DNA of 64,000 bases from Roseofilum acuticapitatum BLCC-M154 (GCF_030068475.1 NZ_JAQOSP010000133.1:1-64000), one strand, 5' to 3'. Shown: positions 43,130-53,235, numbered from the stretch's first letter. A program made the numbers and translations. The notes: a model not told the origin generated them from the sequence alone.

Positions 43130-43171
43130 GTAGTCTTAAATACTAAATCCTGGTTCCAGGTTCGCTAAGGT
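43130..43171 (+). promoter_or_regulatory. NtcA-activated promoter (GTA-N8-TAC with -10 box)
   Basis: The sequence gta at 43130-43132, eight bases, then tac at 43141-43143 fits the NtcA box GTA-N8-TAC exactly. After 22 bases comes taaggt (43166-43171), which fits the -10 consensus TAN3T. This is the geometry of NtcA-activated promoters in cyanobacteria. It lies 40 bp before the regulator start codon at 43211, leaving a short leader. This supports nitrogen control of the operon, but is sequence-only evidence. Confidence 0.72.
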
Positions 43172-43210
43172 CTTGAAATAACTTAACACTGGGGATAGGC
43201 TGGGTAGCCT

Positions 43211-44170
43211 ATGCGTTTAGAGCAATTACAAGCCTTTTTATCTGTTGCTAAAACAGGAAATTTTCAACAAGCAGCGCATGAGTGCGGGGTAACCCAATCC
43301 ACAGTTAGCCGACAAATTCAAGGACTAGAGGCAGATTTGGGAATTCCCTTATTTCATCGTTCCTCGATCGCCAAATTGACGGTTGGGGGAGAGGTGCTAC
43401 TTCCCCATGCTCGACGGATCTGCCAAGAATGGCAAACGGCGCAACAGGAAGTCTCGGAACTGTTGGCTGGAAAACAGCAGGAACTGTGTGTAGCGGCGAT
43501 TCCTTCCTTGTGTTCCTATGGATTACCTTTAGTTTTACAGCGATTTTGTTGGTCTTATCCAGAGGTGCAATTGCGAGTGACGGCTTTAGGGAGCGATCGC
43601 GCTCTCAAAGTGCTTAAAGATGGTCTAGTAGACTTAGCACTAATTATGCACAACCGCTTTTTAACCCATAGTGCTGAATTAGTGGTCGATCCCTTGTTTG
43701 AAGAAACTATTGCCGTATTAATGGCGGCCGATCATGCTTTAGCTGGGGAAAAACTGTTATCTTGGGAGGCCATTTCTCACTATCCGCAGGTGGTCTTTAA
43801 GGATGGATATGGGATGCAAAGATTGGTTCATGAGCAGTTTAGTAAACATAATCTTCAATATCGAGCGGTTTTAGAACTCAATACTTTAGATGCTTTTCGA
43901 GGAGTGATTCGTCAAGGAGAATTTCTAGCGGTTTTACCGGAATCGGCCGTAAAATTAGCCTGTGAAGACCCTAGGGTAATTTTTCGTCCTCTACAACCGA
44001 GTCTTCAGGATGGGGGAAAAACGTTAAGTCGTCAAGTGGTGTTAGTAACCACTAGAGACCGACTTTCTATTCCACCTATTGAAAGCTTCCGCGCCTTAGC
44101 CCTAGAATATATTCCGCCCCAGTTTACTCGACAAGCGGCGATCGCCACGGGAATAGGGAATAGGAAATAG
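43211..44170 (+). CDS. ntcB: LysR-type regulator, NtcB-like
   Basis: The 319-aa LysR protein has the N-terminal HTH (MRLEQLQAFLSVAKTGNFQQ, then CGVTQSTVSRQIQGLEADLG) and a C-terminal effector domain. I recognise LRVTALGSDRALKVLKDGLV and VVFKDGYGMQRLV as NtcB-like. NtcB enhances nitrate-assimilation genes in cyanobacteria when nitrate or nitrite is used. The exact NtcA-type promoter upstream agrees, as ntcB is known to be NtcA-controlled. It is followed 10 bp later by the TrpD-like gene, so they form an operon. No nir or nar genes are in the window. Confidence 0.75.
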   Translation: MRLEQLQAFLSVAKTGNFQQAAHECGVTQSTVSRQIQGLEADLGIPLFHRSSIAKLTVGGEVLLPHARRICQEWQTAQQEVSELLAGKQQELCVAAIPSLCSYGLPLVLQRFCWSYPEVQLRVTALGSDRALKVLKDGLVDLALIMHNRFLTHSAELVVDPLFEETIAVLMAADHALAGEKLLSWEAISHYPQVVFKDGYGMQRLVHEQFSKHNLQYRAVLELNTLDAFRGVIRQGEFLAVLPESAVKLACEDPRVIFRPLQPSLQDGGKTLSRQVVLVTTRDRLSIPPIESFRALALEYIPPQFTRQAAIATGIGNRK

Positions 44171-44180
44171 GGAAGAAATT

Positions 44181-45257
44181 ATGAGTGATTCATTCCGAGA
44201 GCTGTTAAAAAAAGTAGGCAGTGGCCCCCATACGGGAAAGCTGCTGACCCGCACAGAATCAGCCCAAGCCGCACGACAGATGTTGCTCCAAGAAGCTACT
44301 CCGGCGCAAATTGGGGCGTTTATGATTGCTCACCGCATGAGACGACCGACACCGGAAGAGTTAGCGGGAATTTTGGATACTTATGAGGAGTTAGGGCCAA
44401 AATTGCAACCCCGTCAGGAAGGGGAAAAAGTTGTAATTTTGGGAATTCCTTATGATGGGCGATCGCGCTTCATTCCTGTCAATATAATCACAGCTTTGAT
44501 GCTGGTGACGGTGGGTATACCGGTCATTCTCCATGGAGGCCCCCGGATGCCGACTAAATATGGAATTCCCCTGATTAAGCTGTGGCAAGGATTAGGAGTC
44601 CATTGGCAATCCCTTTCCCTGGATCGAACTCAGGATATTTTTAATCAAACGGGTTTAGGGTTTATTTATTTGCCTCAGCATTTCCCCGAAGCCAATAGTT
44701 TAATTATTTACCGGGAACAAATCGGTAAGCGGCCTCCTTTGGCAACGGTTGAATTGATGTGGTGTCCCTATGCTGGACAAGTTCATCTAATGGCTGGGTA
44801 TGTGCATCCTCCCACCGAAAGTTTATTTAAGCGCACCTTAGCGCTCCGGGGTGTTGAGGAACTGACTACCATCAAAGGACTCGAAGGTAGTTGCGATTTA
44901 CCCCTTTCGCGCACCGCTATTCTTGGACTGAGTAGGGATCGCTCGGCAGAGATTTCTGAAACTGGAGAGCCGGAAATAGCTCTGGAACGGCTTTGTATTA
45001 ATTGTCGAGAGTATGACTTCACGCCATCAGATGTAACCTTAGACTCAGAAGCAGGGGCGATCGCCTCCTTAAAAGCAATTTTAGACCATCAACCCACCCC
45101 TCTTTTGCGCTCGGCAATCTGGAATGGCGGATTTTATCTCTGGCGCTGTGGCTGTTGTGATAGCTTGGAAGCAGGTTTATCAATGGCTAAAGATCTCCTT
45201 TCTGGGGACACAATAGCTAGAACCCTGGATGATCTGCACAGAAAAATTAATCATTAA
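44181..45257 (+). CDS. Anthranilate phosphoribosyltransferase-like (TrpD2-type) protein
   Basis: The 358-aa protein resembles the glycosyltransferase family 3/TrpD fold. It starts FRELLKKVGSGPHTGKLLTR and continues ATPAQIGAFMIAHRMRRPTPEEL, followed by a beta-rich domain with VILGIPYDGRSRF and VILHGGPRMPTKYG. The usual GTGGD-type phosphate site of true TrpD is changed (PYDGRSR), so it probably does not make phosphoribosyl-anthranilate. Its place behind the NtcB-like gene suggests a nitrogen-related role. That is inference. Confidence 0.78.
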   Translation: MSDSFRELLKKVGSGPHTGKLLTRTESAQAARQMLLQEATPAQIGAFMIAHRMRRPTPEELAGILDTYEELGPKLQPRQEGEKVVILGIPYDGRSRFIPVNIITALMLVTVGIPVILHGGPRMPTKYGIPLIKLWQGLGVHWQSLSLDRTQDIFNQTGLGFIYLPQHFPEANSLIIYREQIGKRPPLATVELMWCPYAGQVHLMAGYVHPPTESLFKRTLALRGVEELTTIKGLEGSCDLPLSRTAILGLSRDRSAEISETGEPEIALERLCINCREYDFTPSDVTLDSEAGAIASLKAILDHQPTPLLRSAIWNGGFYLWRCGCCDSLEAGLSMAKDLLSGDTIARTLDDLHRKINH

Positions 45258-45259
45258 CA

Positions 45260-46435
45260 ATGCATAAGTGGTTTAGGGTGAGTGAGTGGTTTAAGGTGAG
45301 TGAGGAGCAAATTGCCGAAATTCTCGATCGGGTGCGATCGGAATTACCGACAACAGAAGCGTTGCTCATTGGCAAACCGCAGACGGGAAAAAGCTCAATT
45401 GTGCGGGGACTAACGGGAGTATCGGCGGAAATTGTCGGTCAAGGGTTCCGTCCCCATACCCAACATACAGAACGCTATGCTTATCCCTCGGAGGATTTAC
45501 CCCTACTGATTTTTACGGATACGGTGGGGTTGGGAGATGTAGAGCAGGATACCGATCGCATTATTGAGGAATTAGCTCAGGAATTGGCAGGCGAAACCGT
45601 TGGCGCTAGAGTCTTAATTTTGACGGTTAAGATTAATGATTTTGCCACCGATAGCTTGCGTCAAGTGGTGCAAAAACTGCGGCAAAAGTATCCCCAAGTG
45701 CCCTGTTTATTGGCGATTACTTGTTTGCATGAACTGTATCCTCCGGATGTGGAGAATCACCCCCCTTATCCTCCAGAGTTCGAGGCTCTACAACGGGCAG
45801 CCTCTGCTATTGAGGAGGGGTTTAAGGGCGATCGCGCCCTAGAACCGGATCGGGTGATTCTCATTGATTTTACCCTAGAAGAAGATGGGTATACCCCCGT
45901 ATTTTATGGACTCGATCAACTGCGGGATACCCTGGGGGATTTGCTCCCAGAAGCAGAGTCTCGCGCCATTTATCAACTTTTGGATGGAGGAGTAGGCAAG
46001 CAGTTAGGCAATTTATATCGAGATGTGGGACGGCGCTATATTGCCGCTTTCGCGGTGATGGCGGCAACGGTGGCGGCTGTTCCTTTACCCTTTGCTACTA
46101 TGCCCGTATTGACGGCTTTGCAAGTGTCGATGGTGGGAGTGTTGGGTAAACTGTATGGTCAAACCTTGAGTGTGTCTCAGGCTGGTGGGGTGGTGAGTGC
46201 GATCGCCGGTGGATTCTTAGCCCAAGCCATTGGCCGAGAGTTGATCAAATTTATTCCGGGTTTGGGCAGTGCGATCGCTGCATCTTGGGCAGCCGCTTAT
46301 ACCTTCGCCCTAGGGGAGAGCGCTTGTGTTTATTTTGGTGATTTAATGGGCGGCAAAAAACCCGATCCCCATAAAATTCAATCGGTCATGCGCGAAGCCT
46401 TTCAAGGCGCAAAGGAACGGTTTAAGAATAATTAA
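45260..46435 (+). CDS. GTPase with C-terminal membrane domain (YcjF/DUF697 type)
   Basis: The 391-aa protein has a GTPase domain with the P-loop GKPQTGKSSIVRGLTG (about residues 39-54) and switch DTVGLGDVEQDTDR. A C-terminal region has hydrophobic helices (AAFAVMAATVAAVPLPFATM, GGVVSAIAGGFLAQAIG) typical of DUF697. The G4 motif is degenerate (ITCLHELY), so nucleotide specificity may be altered. The gene begins 2 bp after the TrpD-like stop and so belongs to the same operon. Function is unknown; membrane-linked signalling is likely. Confidence 0.8.
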   Translation: MHKWFRVSEWFKVSEEQIAEILDRVRSELPTTEALLIGKPQTGKSSIVRGLTGVSAEIVGQGFRPHTQHTERYAYPSEDLPLLIFTDTVGLGDVEQDTDRIIEELAQELAGETVGARVLILTVKINDFATDSLRQVVQKLRQKYPQVPCLLAITCLHELYPPDVENHPPYPPEFEALQRAASAIEEGFKGDRALEPDRVILIDFTLEEDGYTPVFYGLDQLRDTLGDLLPEAESRAIYQLLDGGVGKQLGNLYRDVGRRYIAAFAVMAATVAAVPLPFATMPVLTALQVSMVGVLGKLYGQTLSVSQAGGVVSAIAGGFLAQAIGRELIKFIPGLGSAIAASWAAAYTFALGESACVYFGDLMGGKKPDPHKIQSVMREAFQGAKERFKNN

Positions 46436-46437
46436 TA

Positions 46438-46493
46438 ATGAACAATGAACAATGAACAATTAATTTTTAATTTTTAATTTTTAATTTTTAATT
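46438..46493. repeat. Two adjoining heptamer repeats (AATGAAC, then TTTTTAA)
   Basis: Three aatgaac units are followed directly by four taatttt units. Both repeat families seen separately elsewhere are joined here, downstream of the GTPase gene. Confidence 0.75.
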
Positions 46494-46536
46494 GATAAGG
46501 TAAAATAAGGTCTGGCGTTTTGGATTCAACCAATTT

Positions 46537-46839
46537 ATGAATGTACTGTCAATTCCCACTTGGGTGATTCATGTCTCCAGTGTAATTGAATGGCTCATGG
46601 CCATTTGGCTGATTTGGCGTTATGGAGAATTAACCGGCGATCGCCGTTGGTCATGGTTTGCCCTCGCCATGCTCCCCGCCCTCATCAGCGCCATGTCTGC
46701 CTGCACCTGGCACTTCTTCGACAACGATCCCAACCTCGAATGGATCGTCACCCTACAAGCGGCCATGACCGTCCTCGGCAATTGTACCCTTTGTGCTGCC
46801 GGTTGGCTCCTCTGGCGACAAACCCAATCTCAAGCTTAA
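46537..46839 (+). CDS. DUF2499 membrane protein
   Basis: The 100-aa protein has three hydrophobic segments. It has the family start SIPTWVIHVSSVIEWLMAIW, ALAMLPALISAMSACTWHFF and GNCTLCAAGWLLWR. DUF2499 (Ycf49-like) is widespread in cyanobacteria and plastids and has no fixed function. Its close position to the DUF3593 gene suggests they work together. Confidence 0.83.
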   Translation: MNVLSIPTWVIHVSSVIEWLMAIWLIWRYGELTGDRRWSWFALAMLPALISAMSACTWHFFDNDPNLEWIVTLQAAMTVLGNCTLCAAGWLLWRQTQSQA

Positions 46840-46879
46840 ACCTCAACCCGACTCCCCTTTCTTCCTCCATAACATAACC

Positions 46880-47179
46880 ATGTCTAAAGATGCCCTATTT
46901 GCAATATCCTTATTTCCCTATTTGGGATTTCTATGGTTTATCACCCGCTCTGGACAAATGCCCCGGTTAGCCCTCATCGGCTTTTATATGACCTTAGTCT
47001 TTGTCGGCGTAACCATTCCCGCCGGAATTTATGCCCAAGTTGTCTACCATGAAGCCCTAGCCAATGTAGACTGGCTCCATGGCGGCGCGGAAGTTTTCTT
47101 AAGTATTTCTAATATTTTAATCGTGGTGGGATTTTATCAAGCCGTTAGATCTCAACGAGCAAAAGTCTCTGACAGTTAA
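46880..47179 (+). CDS. DUF3593 membrane protein
   Basis: The 99-aa protein begins MSKDALFAISLFPYLGFLWF and has about three membrane helices, with FYMTLVFVGVTIPAGIYAQV and SNILIVVGFYQAV. It matches DUF3593, usually next to DUF2499. The longer frame from 46793 overlaps the DUF2499 gene in another frame and is rejected; the ATG at 46880 is preferred. Function is unknown. Confidence 0.82.
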   Translation: MSKDALFAISLFPYLGFLWFITRSGQMPRLALIGFYMTLVFVGVTIPAGIYAQVVYHEALANVDWLHGGAEVFLSISNILIVVGFYQAVRSQRAKVSDS

Positions 47180-47242
47180 GCCAATTGTAGGGGCGGGTAA
47201 GGTGGGCATTGCCCACCCTACAAATCCAAAACCCATCGACTG

Positions 47243-47275
47243 TAATTTTTAATTTTTAATTTTTAATTTTTAATT
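47243..47275. repeat. TTTTTAA heptamer tandem repeat after dnaE
   Basis: About four heptamers end 4 bp before the dnaE stop codon side. Just upstream is a palindrome, gtaggggcgggtaaggtgggc with its partner gcccaccctac, near 47188-47220. Confidence 0.72.
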
Positions 47276-47279
47276 GATC

Positions 47280-50200
47280 TTACACGCGCAAGTTTTCCAA
47301 CTCTAACGACTTAAATTCAGCCGCAACCTGTTCTTGGCGCAGTCGTGCCACCAGAGCATCCGGATCTTGAACTTGCCATTGTTGAGGCAGCTTCACCCCT
47401 TGCAAAAACCCAAAGCGATCGCCTTTAATCACAATCAGAACCGGATAAGTTTGCGTATTCGTTTGTCCAGAATACTCCTCTAACAACAACTTCAGCCGAT
47501 TTCGCATCACCGGTTCAGAGGCATCTTCTGATGGCAGACTAATCACCACCCAAGATTGGGGAACTTCAGCTACAGCAGGTGAAGCAACCTCCTCAGAAGC
47601 TTGACTGCCAACTTTAGGCGCAGAAGTTTGGTGAATTTCCGGCTCAACCGATAATTCCAATTCACCTCCTGCCGACTCTTGCATCACTTCTAAATCCACC
47701 TTTTCCGCCTCGCTCACCGTAAGCTGAGTTTGCTCATTCCATCGGCCAACTTTTCCCGTCAAAATCACCGGCACATCAGTCACCAAATTCCTTTTTACCC
47801 GTTCATAATCATCTCCCCAAACCTTCGCTTCTCCCTTCGTCGTCAAATCTTCCAAATTCAGAATCACCATTAACTTCCCTGACTTAGTGGTAATTTCCTT
47901 AATCTCCGTAATCATCACCACTACTTTAACCGGCTTGCGACTACTCGCTGCTTCTAGTTGAGCTAAAGTAATCGGTTTTGGATCTAAGGTTTCAGCCAGT
48001 TTAGCCACAGAATTTAGGGGATGTTCAGAGACATAAAATCCGAGTAACTCCTTCTCCATTTGCAGCTTATCCGCTAACGTGATTTCTGGCACAGGAGCGG
48101 CTTTTGGGGCAACTTCATGGGCGCGACCATTGGTGTTTTGACTACTAAAAGGAGTATTGCCCAACATATCAAATAAATTGGGGCCGCTTTCCCGATCTTT
48201 GGCTCGACTATGGGCCCAAGGAACAATCTTTTCTAAATCGGCTAAAAGTTGAGCGCGATTATCATCAAAACCATCAAACGCACCGCATTTAATCAGCGAT
48301 TCTAAAGCGCGGTTATTCACCGTTCGTAAATCCACGCGATCGCACAAATCAGCTAATGCCTTAAACTCCCCTTCTTCTCTAGCTTTTAAGATACAATCAA
48401 TCGCCCCTTGTCCTAAATTTTTCACTGCCGATAAGCCAAATAAAATAGTTTGATTTTTAGTCGGCGTAAATTCCACACCCGATCGATTAACATCCGGTGG
48501 TTCAATCTTTATACCCATTTCTCGACAATTGGCGATATATTTCCCCACCTTATCCTGATCGCCACTATTAGAAGTCAGCAACGCTGCCATGTATTCCACC
48601 GGATAATTGGCTTTCAGATAAGCCGTCTGATAGGTCACATAAGCATAGGCGGTAGAGTGAGATTTATTGAAGCAATATTCAGCAAACTTAACCATCTGAT
48701 CGAACAAACTTTCAGCAATGGTTTTATCAATGCCATTTTTCGCTGCCCCATCCATAAAAATATTGCGATGTTTTTGCATTTCTGACATCTTCTTTTTACC
48801 CATGGCACGGCGCAATAAATCCGCTTCCCCTAGGGAATAGCCCGCTAAATCCTGAGCCACTTTCATGATCTGTTCTTGATAGACCAAAACTGCATAGGTT
48901 TCATTCAAAATTGGCTCTAACAGTTGATGCTCATAAACAATTTTTTCCGTTCCATGTTTGCGGTTAATAAACTTGGGAATTAGACCCGCATCCAGCGGCC
49001 CTGGTCGATAGAGAGCCAGAATAGAAGAAATATCTTCAATACAAGAGGGTTTTAGTTCCCGAACGACTTGCCGCATTCCGGAAGATTCCAACTGAAAAAT
49101 GCCTTCTAAATCTCCTTTTTCCAGCACTTTATAAGTTTTGTTTACATCTGGGGGTAATTTCTTAATTCGCAGATAAGTTTGCTGCGCTTTGCGTTCTTCA
49201 GCCGGTATATCATAGGGGTCAAGCTTCCGGTCATAATTTCGCTCTACATATTCCAAAGCCTTTTGAATCGTGGTCAGATTTTTTAATCCCAGAAAGTCCA
49301 TTTTCAGCAATCCCAAGGCTTCAATGTTCTCCATGGAATATTGGGTGATGACGGCTCCATCATTATTGCGTTGCAAGGGAACAATTTCATCTAAGGGTTC
49401 TTTAGAAATGACCACTCCAGCAGCATGAACCCCAAAAGTTTTGTTGGTTCCTTCAATTCTCATTGCCATGTCTATCCACTGACGAACCCGCTCATCTGAG
49501 TCATATTTTTGCTTGAATTCCGGTGTTGGCGTTTGATCGGAAACCATGATTTTCAGCTTGGTGGGTTTCCCCCTAGAAACGGGAATCATTTTCGCCATTT
49601 GATCCGCTTCTGAGTAGGGAATATCCAAAACTCGTGCCACATCTTTCAGAACGGCTTTTGAGGTCATGCGGTTAAAGGTGATAATTTGTGCAACCCGTTC
49701 TTTACCGTATTTTTCGGTTACATATTCAATCACATCATCTCGCCGTTCAATGCAGAAATCTGTATCAATATCCGGCATAGATTTCCGTTCAGGATTCAAA
49801 AATCGCTCGAATAAAAGTCCATGATGAACGGGGTCAATGTTGGTAATTCTTAAGGCATAGGCAACTAATGAACCCGCAGCAGAACCGCGACCGGGGCCGA
49901 CGGGGATGTTATGATCTCTGGCATATTTGATATAATCCCAAACGACTAAAAAATAAGTGGAAAATCCCATCCGTTGGAGCATTTTGAGTTCATATTCTAG
50001 TCGCTCTTTATAAACGGGTTTAAGTTCTTCGCGATGTTTGAGTTCTAAGCGCTCTAGGAGTCCATCCCAAGCTTGTTTTTCTACATAGGTGTCGGGGGTA
50101 TGATCTTTGGGGATGGGATAATCTGGGATGCGAGGCTCTCCGAGAATGCCTTTGTAGGGTTCGATTTTTGACGCGACTTCCAGGGTATTGGCGATCGCCT

Positions 50201-50996
50201 CCTGAATCACCTCTTCCGGAAGATGATCCCGGAATAACAATGCCATTTCCTCAGCCGTTTTTAGGTACTCCGTCCCGCTATAGCGCATCCGCTTCTCATC
50301 GCTAATTAAACTCGCCGTATTAATGCACAATAGCGCGTCATGGGCTTCTGTATCATAACAGGAAATAAAGTGGGAGTCATTCGTAGCGACCAGTTTAATC
50401 CCCAATTCTTGACCGATTTTCATCAATTCTACATTCACAATTCGGTCTTCTTGCGATCCATGGTCTTGAATTTCCAAATAATAATCATCCCGGAATAAAT
50501 TCTGATACCATTTCGCCACTTCTCGCGCTTTTTCCATCTCTCCCATGAGGATCAACTGGGGGATTTCGCTGCCTAAACAACCACTGGTTAAAATCAGCCC
50601 CTCGTGATATTCTTCGAGGAGTTCCTTATTGATGCAAGGACGGGAAAAAATTCCTTTTCCTTGAATTCCGTTTAAGTTAGATATAGTGGTTAATTTAACT
50701 AGATTTTTATAGCCTTGGGTATTTTTCGTGAGAACCAGTTGGTGATATTTTTTGATTTTCTTATATTTGGTTTCAATATCCCCATTAATGATATACATTT
50801 CATTGCCAATAATGGGGTTTACCGGACTATTGCGACAGGCTTTAATTAACTCAATTGCTCCATACATCACCCCATGATCGGTAATGGCGATCGCGGGCAT
50901 TCCTAATTCCTCCGCTTTGCCCACCAATTGGGCAATTTGAGACGCACCATCAAGGAGGCTATAGTCGGTGTGAATATGTAATCCTACGAAAGACAT
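47280..50996 (-). CDS. dnaE: DNA polymerase III alpha subunit, unsplit and intein-free
   Basis: This is the replicative polymerase catalytic subunit. It shows the N-terminal PHP domain ([13 protein letters not shown]), polymerase core motifs [13 protein letters not shown] and [12 protein letters not shown], and a C-terminal OB domain (about residues 1000-1075) with [20 protein letters not shown]. In many cyanobacteria dnaE is split by an intein between FAEY and CFN. Here [12 protein letters not shown] is continuous (junction near 48674), so no intein is present. I prefer ATG at 50996 (1238 aa) because the PHP domain starts there. In-frame upstream ATGs at 51011 and 51050 are alternatives. Confidence 0.94.
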   Translation of the reverse strand: MSFVGLHIHTDYSLLDGASQIAQLVGKAEELGMPAIAITDHGVMYGAIELIKACRNSPVNPIIGNEMYIINGDIETKYKKIKKYHQLVLTKNTQGYKNLVKLTTISNLNGIQGKGIFSRPCINKELLEEYHEGLILTSGCLGSEIPQLILMGEMEKAREVAKWYQNLFRDDYYLEIQDHGSQEDRIVNVELMKIGQELGIKLVATNDSHFISCYDTEAHDALLCINTASLISDEKRMRYSGTEYLKTAEEMALLFRDHLPEEVIQEAIANTLEVASKIEPYKGILGEPRIPDYPIPKDHTPDTYVEKQAWDGLLERLELKHREELKPVYKERLEYELKMLQRMGFSTYFLVVWDYIKYARDHNIPVGPGRGSAAGSLVAYALRITNIDPVHHGLLFERFLNPERKSMPDIDTDFCIERRDDVIEYVTEKYGKERVAQIITFNRMTSKAVLKDVARVLDIPYSEADQMAKMIPVSRGKPTKLKIMVSDQTPTPEFKQKYDSDERVRQWIDMAMRIEGTNKTFGVHAAGVVISKEPLDEIVPLQRNNDGAVITQYSMENIEALGLLKMDFLGLKNLTTIQKALEYVERNYDRKLDPYDIPAEERKAQQTYLRIKKLPPDVNKTYKVLEKGDLEGIFQLESSGMRQVVRELKPSCIEDISSILALYRPGPLDAGLIPKFINRKHGTEKIVYEHQLLEPILNETYAVLVYQEQIMKVAQDLAGYSLGEADLLRRAMGKKKMSEMQKHRNIFMDGAAKNGIDKTIAESLFDQMVKFAEYCFNKSHSTAYAYVTYQTAYLKANYPVEYMAALLTSNSGDQDKVGKYIANCREMGIKIEPPDVNRSGVEFTPTKNQTILFGLSAVKNLGQGAIDCILKAREEGEFKALADLCDRVDLRTVNNRALESLIKCGAFDGFDDNRAQLLADLEKIVPWAHSRAKDRESGPNLFDMLGNTPFSSQNTNGRAHEVAPKAAPVPEITLADKLQMEKELLGFYVSEHPLNSVAKLAETLDPKPITLAQLEAASSRKPVKVVVMITEIKEITTKSGKLMVILNLEDLTTKGEAKVWGDDYERVKRNLVTDVPVILTGKVGRWNEQTQLTVSEAEKVDLEVMQESAGGELELSVEPEIHQTSAPKVGSQASEEVASPAVAEVPQSWVVISLPSEDASEPVMRNRLKLLLEEYSGQTNTQTYPVLIVIKGDRFGFLQGVKLPQQWQVQDPDALVARLRQEQVAAEFKSLELENLRV

Positions 50997-51266
50997 AATC
51001 GAGTTGGCCATGAAGCAACAATGATGGCTATTATATCGCACTCTCCTCAAAATCCGCTATTACTACCTTCAAGAGAAATGGTATAATTTAAGATTAGCTG
51101 GATAAAAACAAGAGAGTTAACCATTGATGAACTTTTTCATCAAATGTGAGAAGAACGAAGTCAAGATTTTTTTCAAGCTTGTTCACTCAAACAGCAGGTG
51201 AAACGATGACAGATTACATTTGTATGGCTGTCTCAGCTATGTTGAGATCAGACCATCCATTGAACA

Positions 51267-51701
51267 TCACCCTTCTTCGGACTTGAGATAAAACGGAAAT
51301 ACCATACTGCGGGGATCGTGAGTGGCCCGAATTTCATATTGAATCATCAGATCCACTCGCCCTTCTCCTTGACGAGGAAGGGTTAAAACTTGGCGCACAA
51401 TAATTCGCGGTTCCCACTGTTCTAGGGCTTCTTGCACCCAAATTCGCATCAGAGTTAAAGTTTCTCGGTTCATGGGTGCAAAGGCTAATTCGGATAACCG
51501 ACAGCCAAAGTTAGGGCGATAAACCCTCTCCCCCAGGTCAGTCATCAGAATAATCACCATAGACTCCCGAATATTGAGATCTTCGGCACTCAAGGCTAAA
51601 CTGCCTTGGCGAGTCACTTGTAAGGGGAAGGAGACTCCCTGACCGACGAAGGGACGACGCTGTTTAGATAAACGAGATGAATTGACCATAGGGTATGGCA
51701 C
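51267..51701 (-). CDS. GPW/gp25-like baseplate protein, orphan
   Basis: The 144-aa protein has the gp25 fold of contractile phage tails and extracellular injection systems: LNIRESMVIILMTDLGERVY, FGCRLSELAF and WVQEALEQWEPRIIV. In those systems it forms part of the baseplate wedge. No sheath, tube or other tail gene is in the window, and the flanks are ordinary housekeeping genes. It may serve a cyanobacterial eCIS-type apparatus encoded elsewhere, as such loci are often scattered. Its role here is inference; the family is clear. Confidence 0.82.
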   Translation of the reverse strand: MPYPMVNSSRLSKQRRPFVGQGVSFPLQVTRQGSLALSAEDLNIRESMVIILMTDLGERVYRPNFGCRLSELAFAPMNRETLTLMRIWVQEALEQWEPRIIVRQVLTLPRQGEGRVDLMIQYEIRATHDPRSMVFPFYLKSEEG

Positions 51702-51827
51702 TGTACGCTGGGGACATCACTCTTATATAATAGAGTAGAAATAGGTGAAAAATCTCCTTTTTTAGGTCAGACAGATAAGCCTAAATGTTGTTTGAAGTAT
51801 TGCAGAAACTTGAGCAAGGTGCTTTCT

Positions 51828-52355
51828 ATGAGTAGTGAATTAGTTGTCTTAGCCTTCGATAATGAGGCAGATGCTTATGCCATGCGGGATAAACTAGCCC
51901 AATTACAAAAAGAATATCTGATTGAGCTGGGAGATGCTGCTATTGTTAAACGTAATGCTAAGGGTAAAGTCAAAATTGATCAAGCCGTTGATCTGGTTAC
52001 TGCGGGTGCATTAGGTGGCGCATTTTGGGGAATGTTAATTGGACTGTTGTTTTTTGTTCCCTGGTTTGGCGCGGCTGTTGGAGCCATTACCGGTGCTTTG
52101 AGTGGTAAAGCAACCGATTATGGGGTAGATGATACTTTTATCAAGGATGTAGGTAAAACCATTGAACCCGGTCATGCAGCTCTGTTTCTATTGATTCGGA
52201 AATGGACAGAAGATAAAGTGATGGAGCAATTGACCCAGTTTAATGCCAAAGTTTTGCGAACTTCTTTGTCTAAAGAAGATGAAGAAAAACTGGCTAAAGC
52301 TTTATCGAAAGAACAAAAAGAGCAAGTTATTAGTGCTTTAGAAAAAGAAGAGTAG
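51828..52355 (+). CDS. DUF1269 membrane protein
   Basis: The 175-aa protein begins MSSELVVLAFDNEADAYAMR and has one or two adjacent hydrophobic segments (ALGGAFWGMLIGLLFFVPWF, AAVGAITGALSGKATDYG). An acidic tail rich in Glu/Lys follows. This is the DUF1269 family of predicted membrane proteins. The frame also opens at a TTG at 51792. The ATG at 51828, with aaggtg before it, begins exactly at the conserved domain and is preferred. The role is unknown. Confidence 0.82.
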   Translation: MSSELVVLAFDNEADAYAMRDKLAQLQKEYLIELGDAAIVKRNAKGKVKIDQAVDLVTAGALGGAFWGMLIGLLFFVPWFGAAVGAITGALSGKATDYGVDDTFIKDVGKTIEPGHAALFLLIRKWTEDKVMEQLTQFNAKVLRTSLSKEDEEKLAKALSKEQKEQVISALEKEE

Positions 52356-52509
52356 TCTGAAGGATTGAAGAGTTGACTTAATTTTCAACTTATTACCAAT
52401 AAATTCAAGATGAATAGGGTGGTTGGGTGATGGCCCGATCGCCCTAAATTCATAAATTGATCCCAAAATTGGTTACAATAGCAAGATTAACCCTATCGCT
52501 TAAAACTCT

Positions 52510-53187
52510 ATGTCAGCAAAACTGTTATTGGTGGATGATGAACCGGGACTGCGGGAGGCTGTACAAGATTATCTCGAAGATTCAGGGTTCACAGTAGAAG
52601 TAGCGAATAATGCCATTGAAGGTTGGGAAAAAGTTCAACACATTGTCCCAGATTTAGTGATTTCGGATATTATGATGCCGCAAGTGGATGGCTATCAGTT
52701 CTTGAAACAGTTGCGGGAAGATGACCGATTTAAGGCTTTACCGGTAGTATTTTTAACGGCTAAGGGGATGACTTCCGATCGCATCCAAGGCTATCAAGCG
52801 GGATGCGATGCCTATTTACCGAAACCTTTTGATCCAGAAGAATTAGAAGTAATCATCAAAAACTTACTCGAACGACGAGCAGCAGCGAGTAATTCAACAG
52901 AATTGGATGATATTAAACAACAACTCAATCAAATTCAGGGCATTCTGCAACAAGGGCATACGGTATCGACTCAAACCAGCCCGATTCAAATTGATTTTAC
53001 CCCTAGGGAGCAAAGTGTTTTGAACTTAGTCACAGAAGGCTTGATGAATAAGGAAATTGCTCGCCGTCTGGAAACCAGCGTGCGGAATGTGGAAAAATAT
53101 GTGAGCCGATTGTTTGTCAAAACGGGAACCAACAGCCGCACGGAGTTAGTCCGGTTTGCGATCGAGCATGGATTAAATCAATCTTGA
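52510..53187 (+). CDS. NarL-type response regulator, Ycf29/Rre1-like
   Basis: The 225-aa protein has a receiver domain with the acidic pair D9/D10, phospho-acceptor D53 and K-containing LPKPF. A linker helix and a LuxR-type HTH (FTPREQSVLNLVTEGLMNKE, then EKYVSRLFVKT) follow. I think it is the Rre1/Ycf29 regulator that works with the kinase Hik2 in stress control in cyanobacteria. The kinase is not here. Start is at the clear ATG 52510. The next gene rsmI is 48 bp downstream. Confidence 0.8.
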   Translation: MSAKLLLVDDEPGLREAVQDYLEDSGFTVEVANNAIEGWEKVQHIVPDLVISDIMMPQVDGYQFLKQLREDDRFKALPVVFLTAKGMTSDRIQGYQAGCDAYLPKPFDPEELEVIIKNLLERRAAASNSTELDDIKQQLNQIQGILQQGHTVSTQTSPIQIDFTPREQSVLNLVTEGLMNKEIARRLETSVRNVEKYVSRLFVKTGTNSRTELVRFAIEHGLNQS

Positions 53188-53235
53188 GGGGAATGGGGGA
53201 ATGGGTATATGCCCTATGACCCATAATTTTTAATA

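Noticed and set aside
51051-51266. Possible small gene between dnaE and the gp25-like gene
   Set aside because: Only a 26-codon frame (51207) exists, with no ribosome site or conserved feature.
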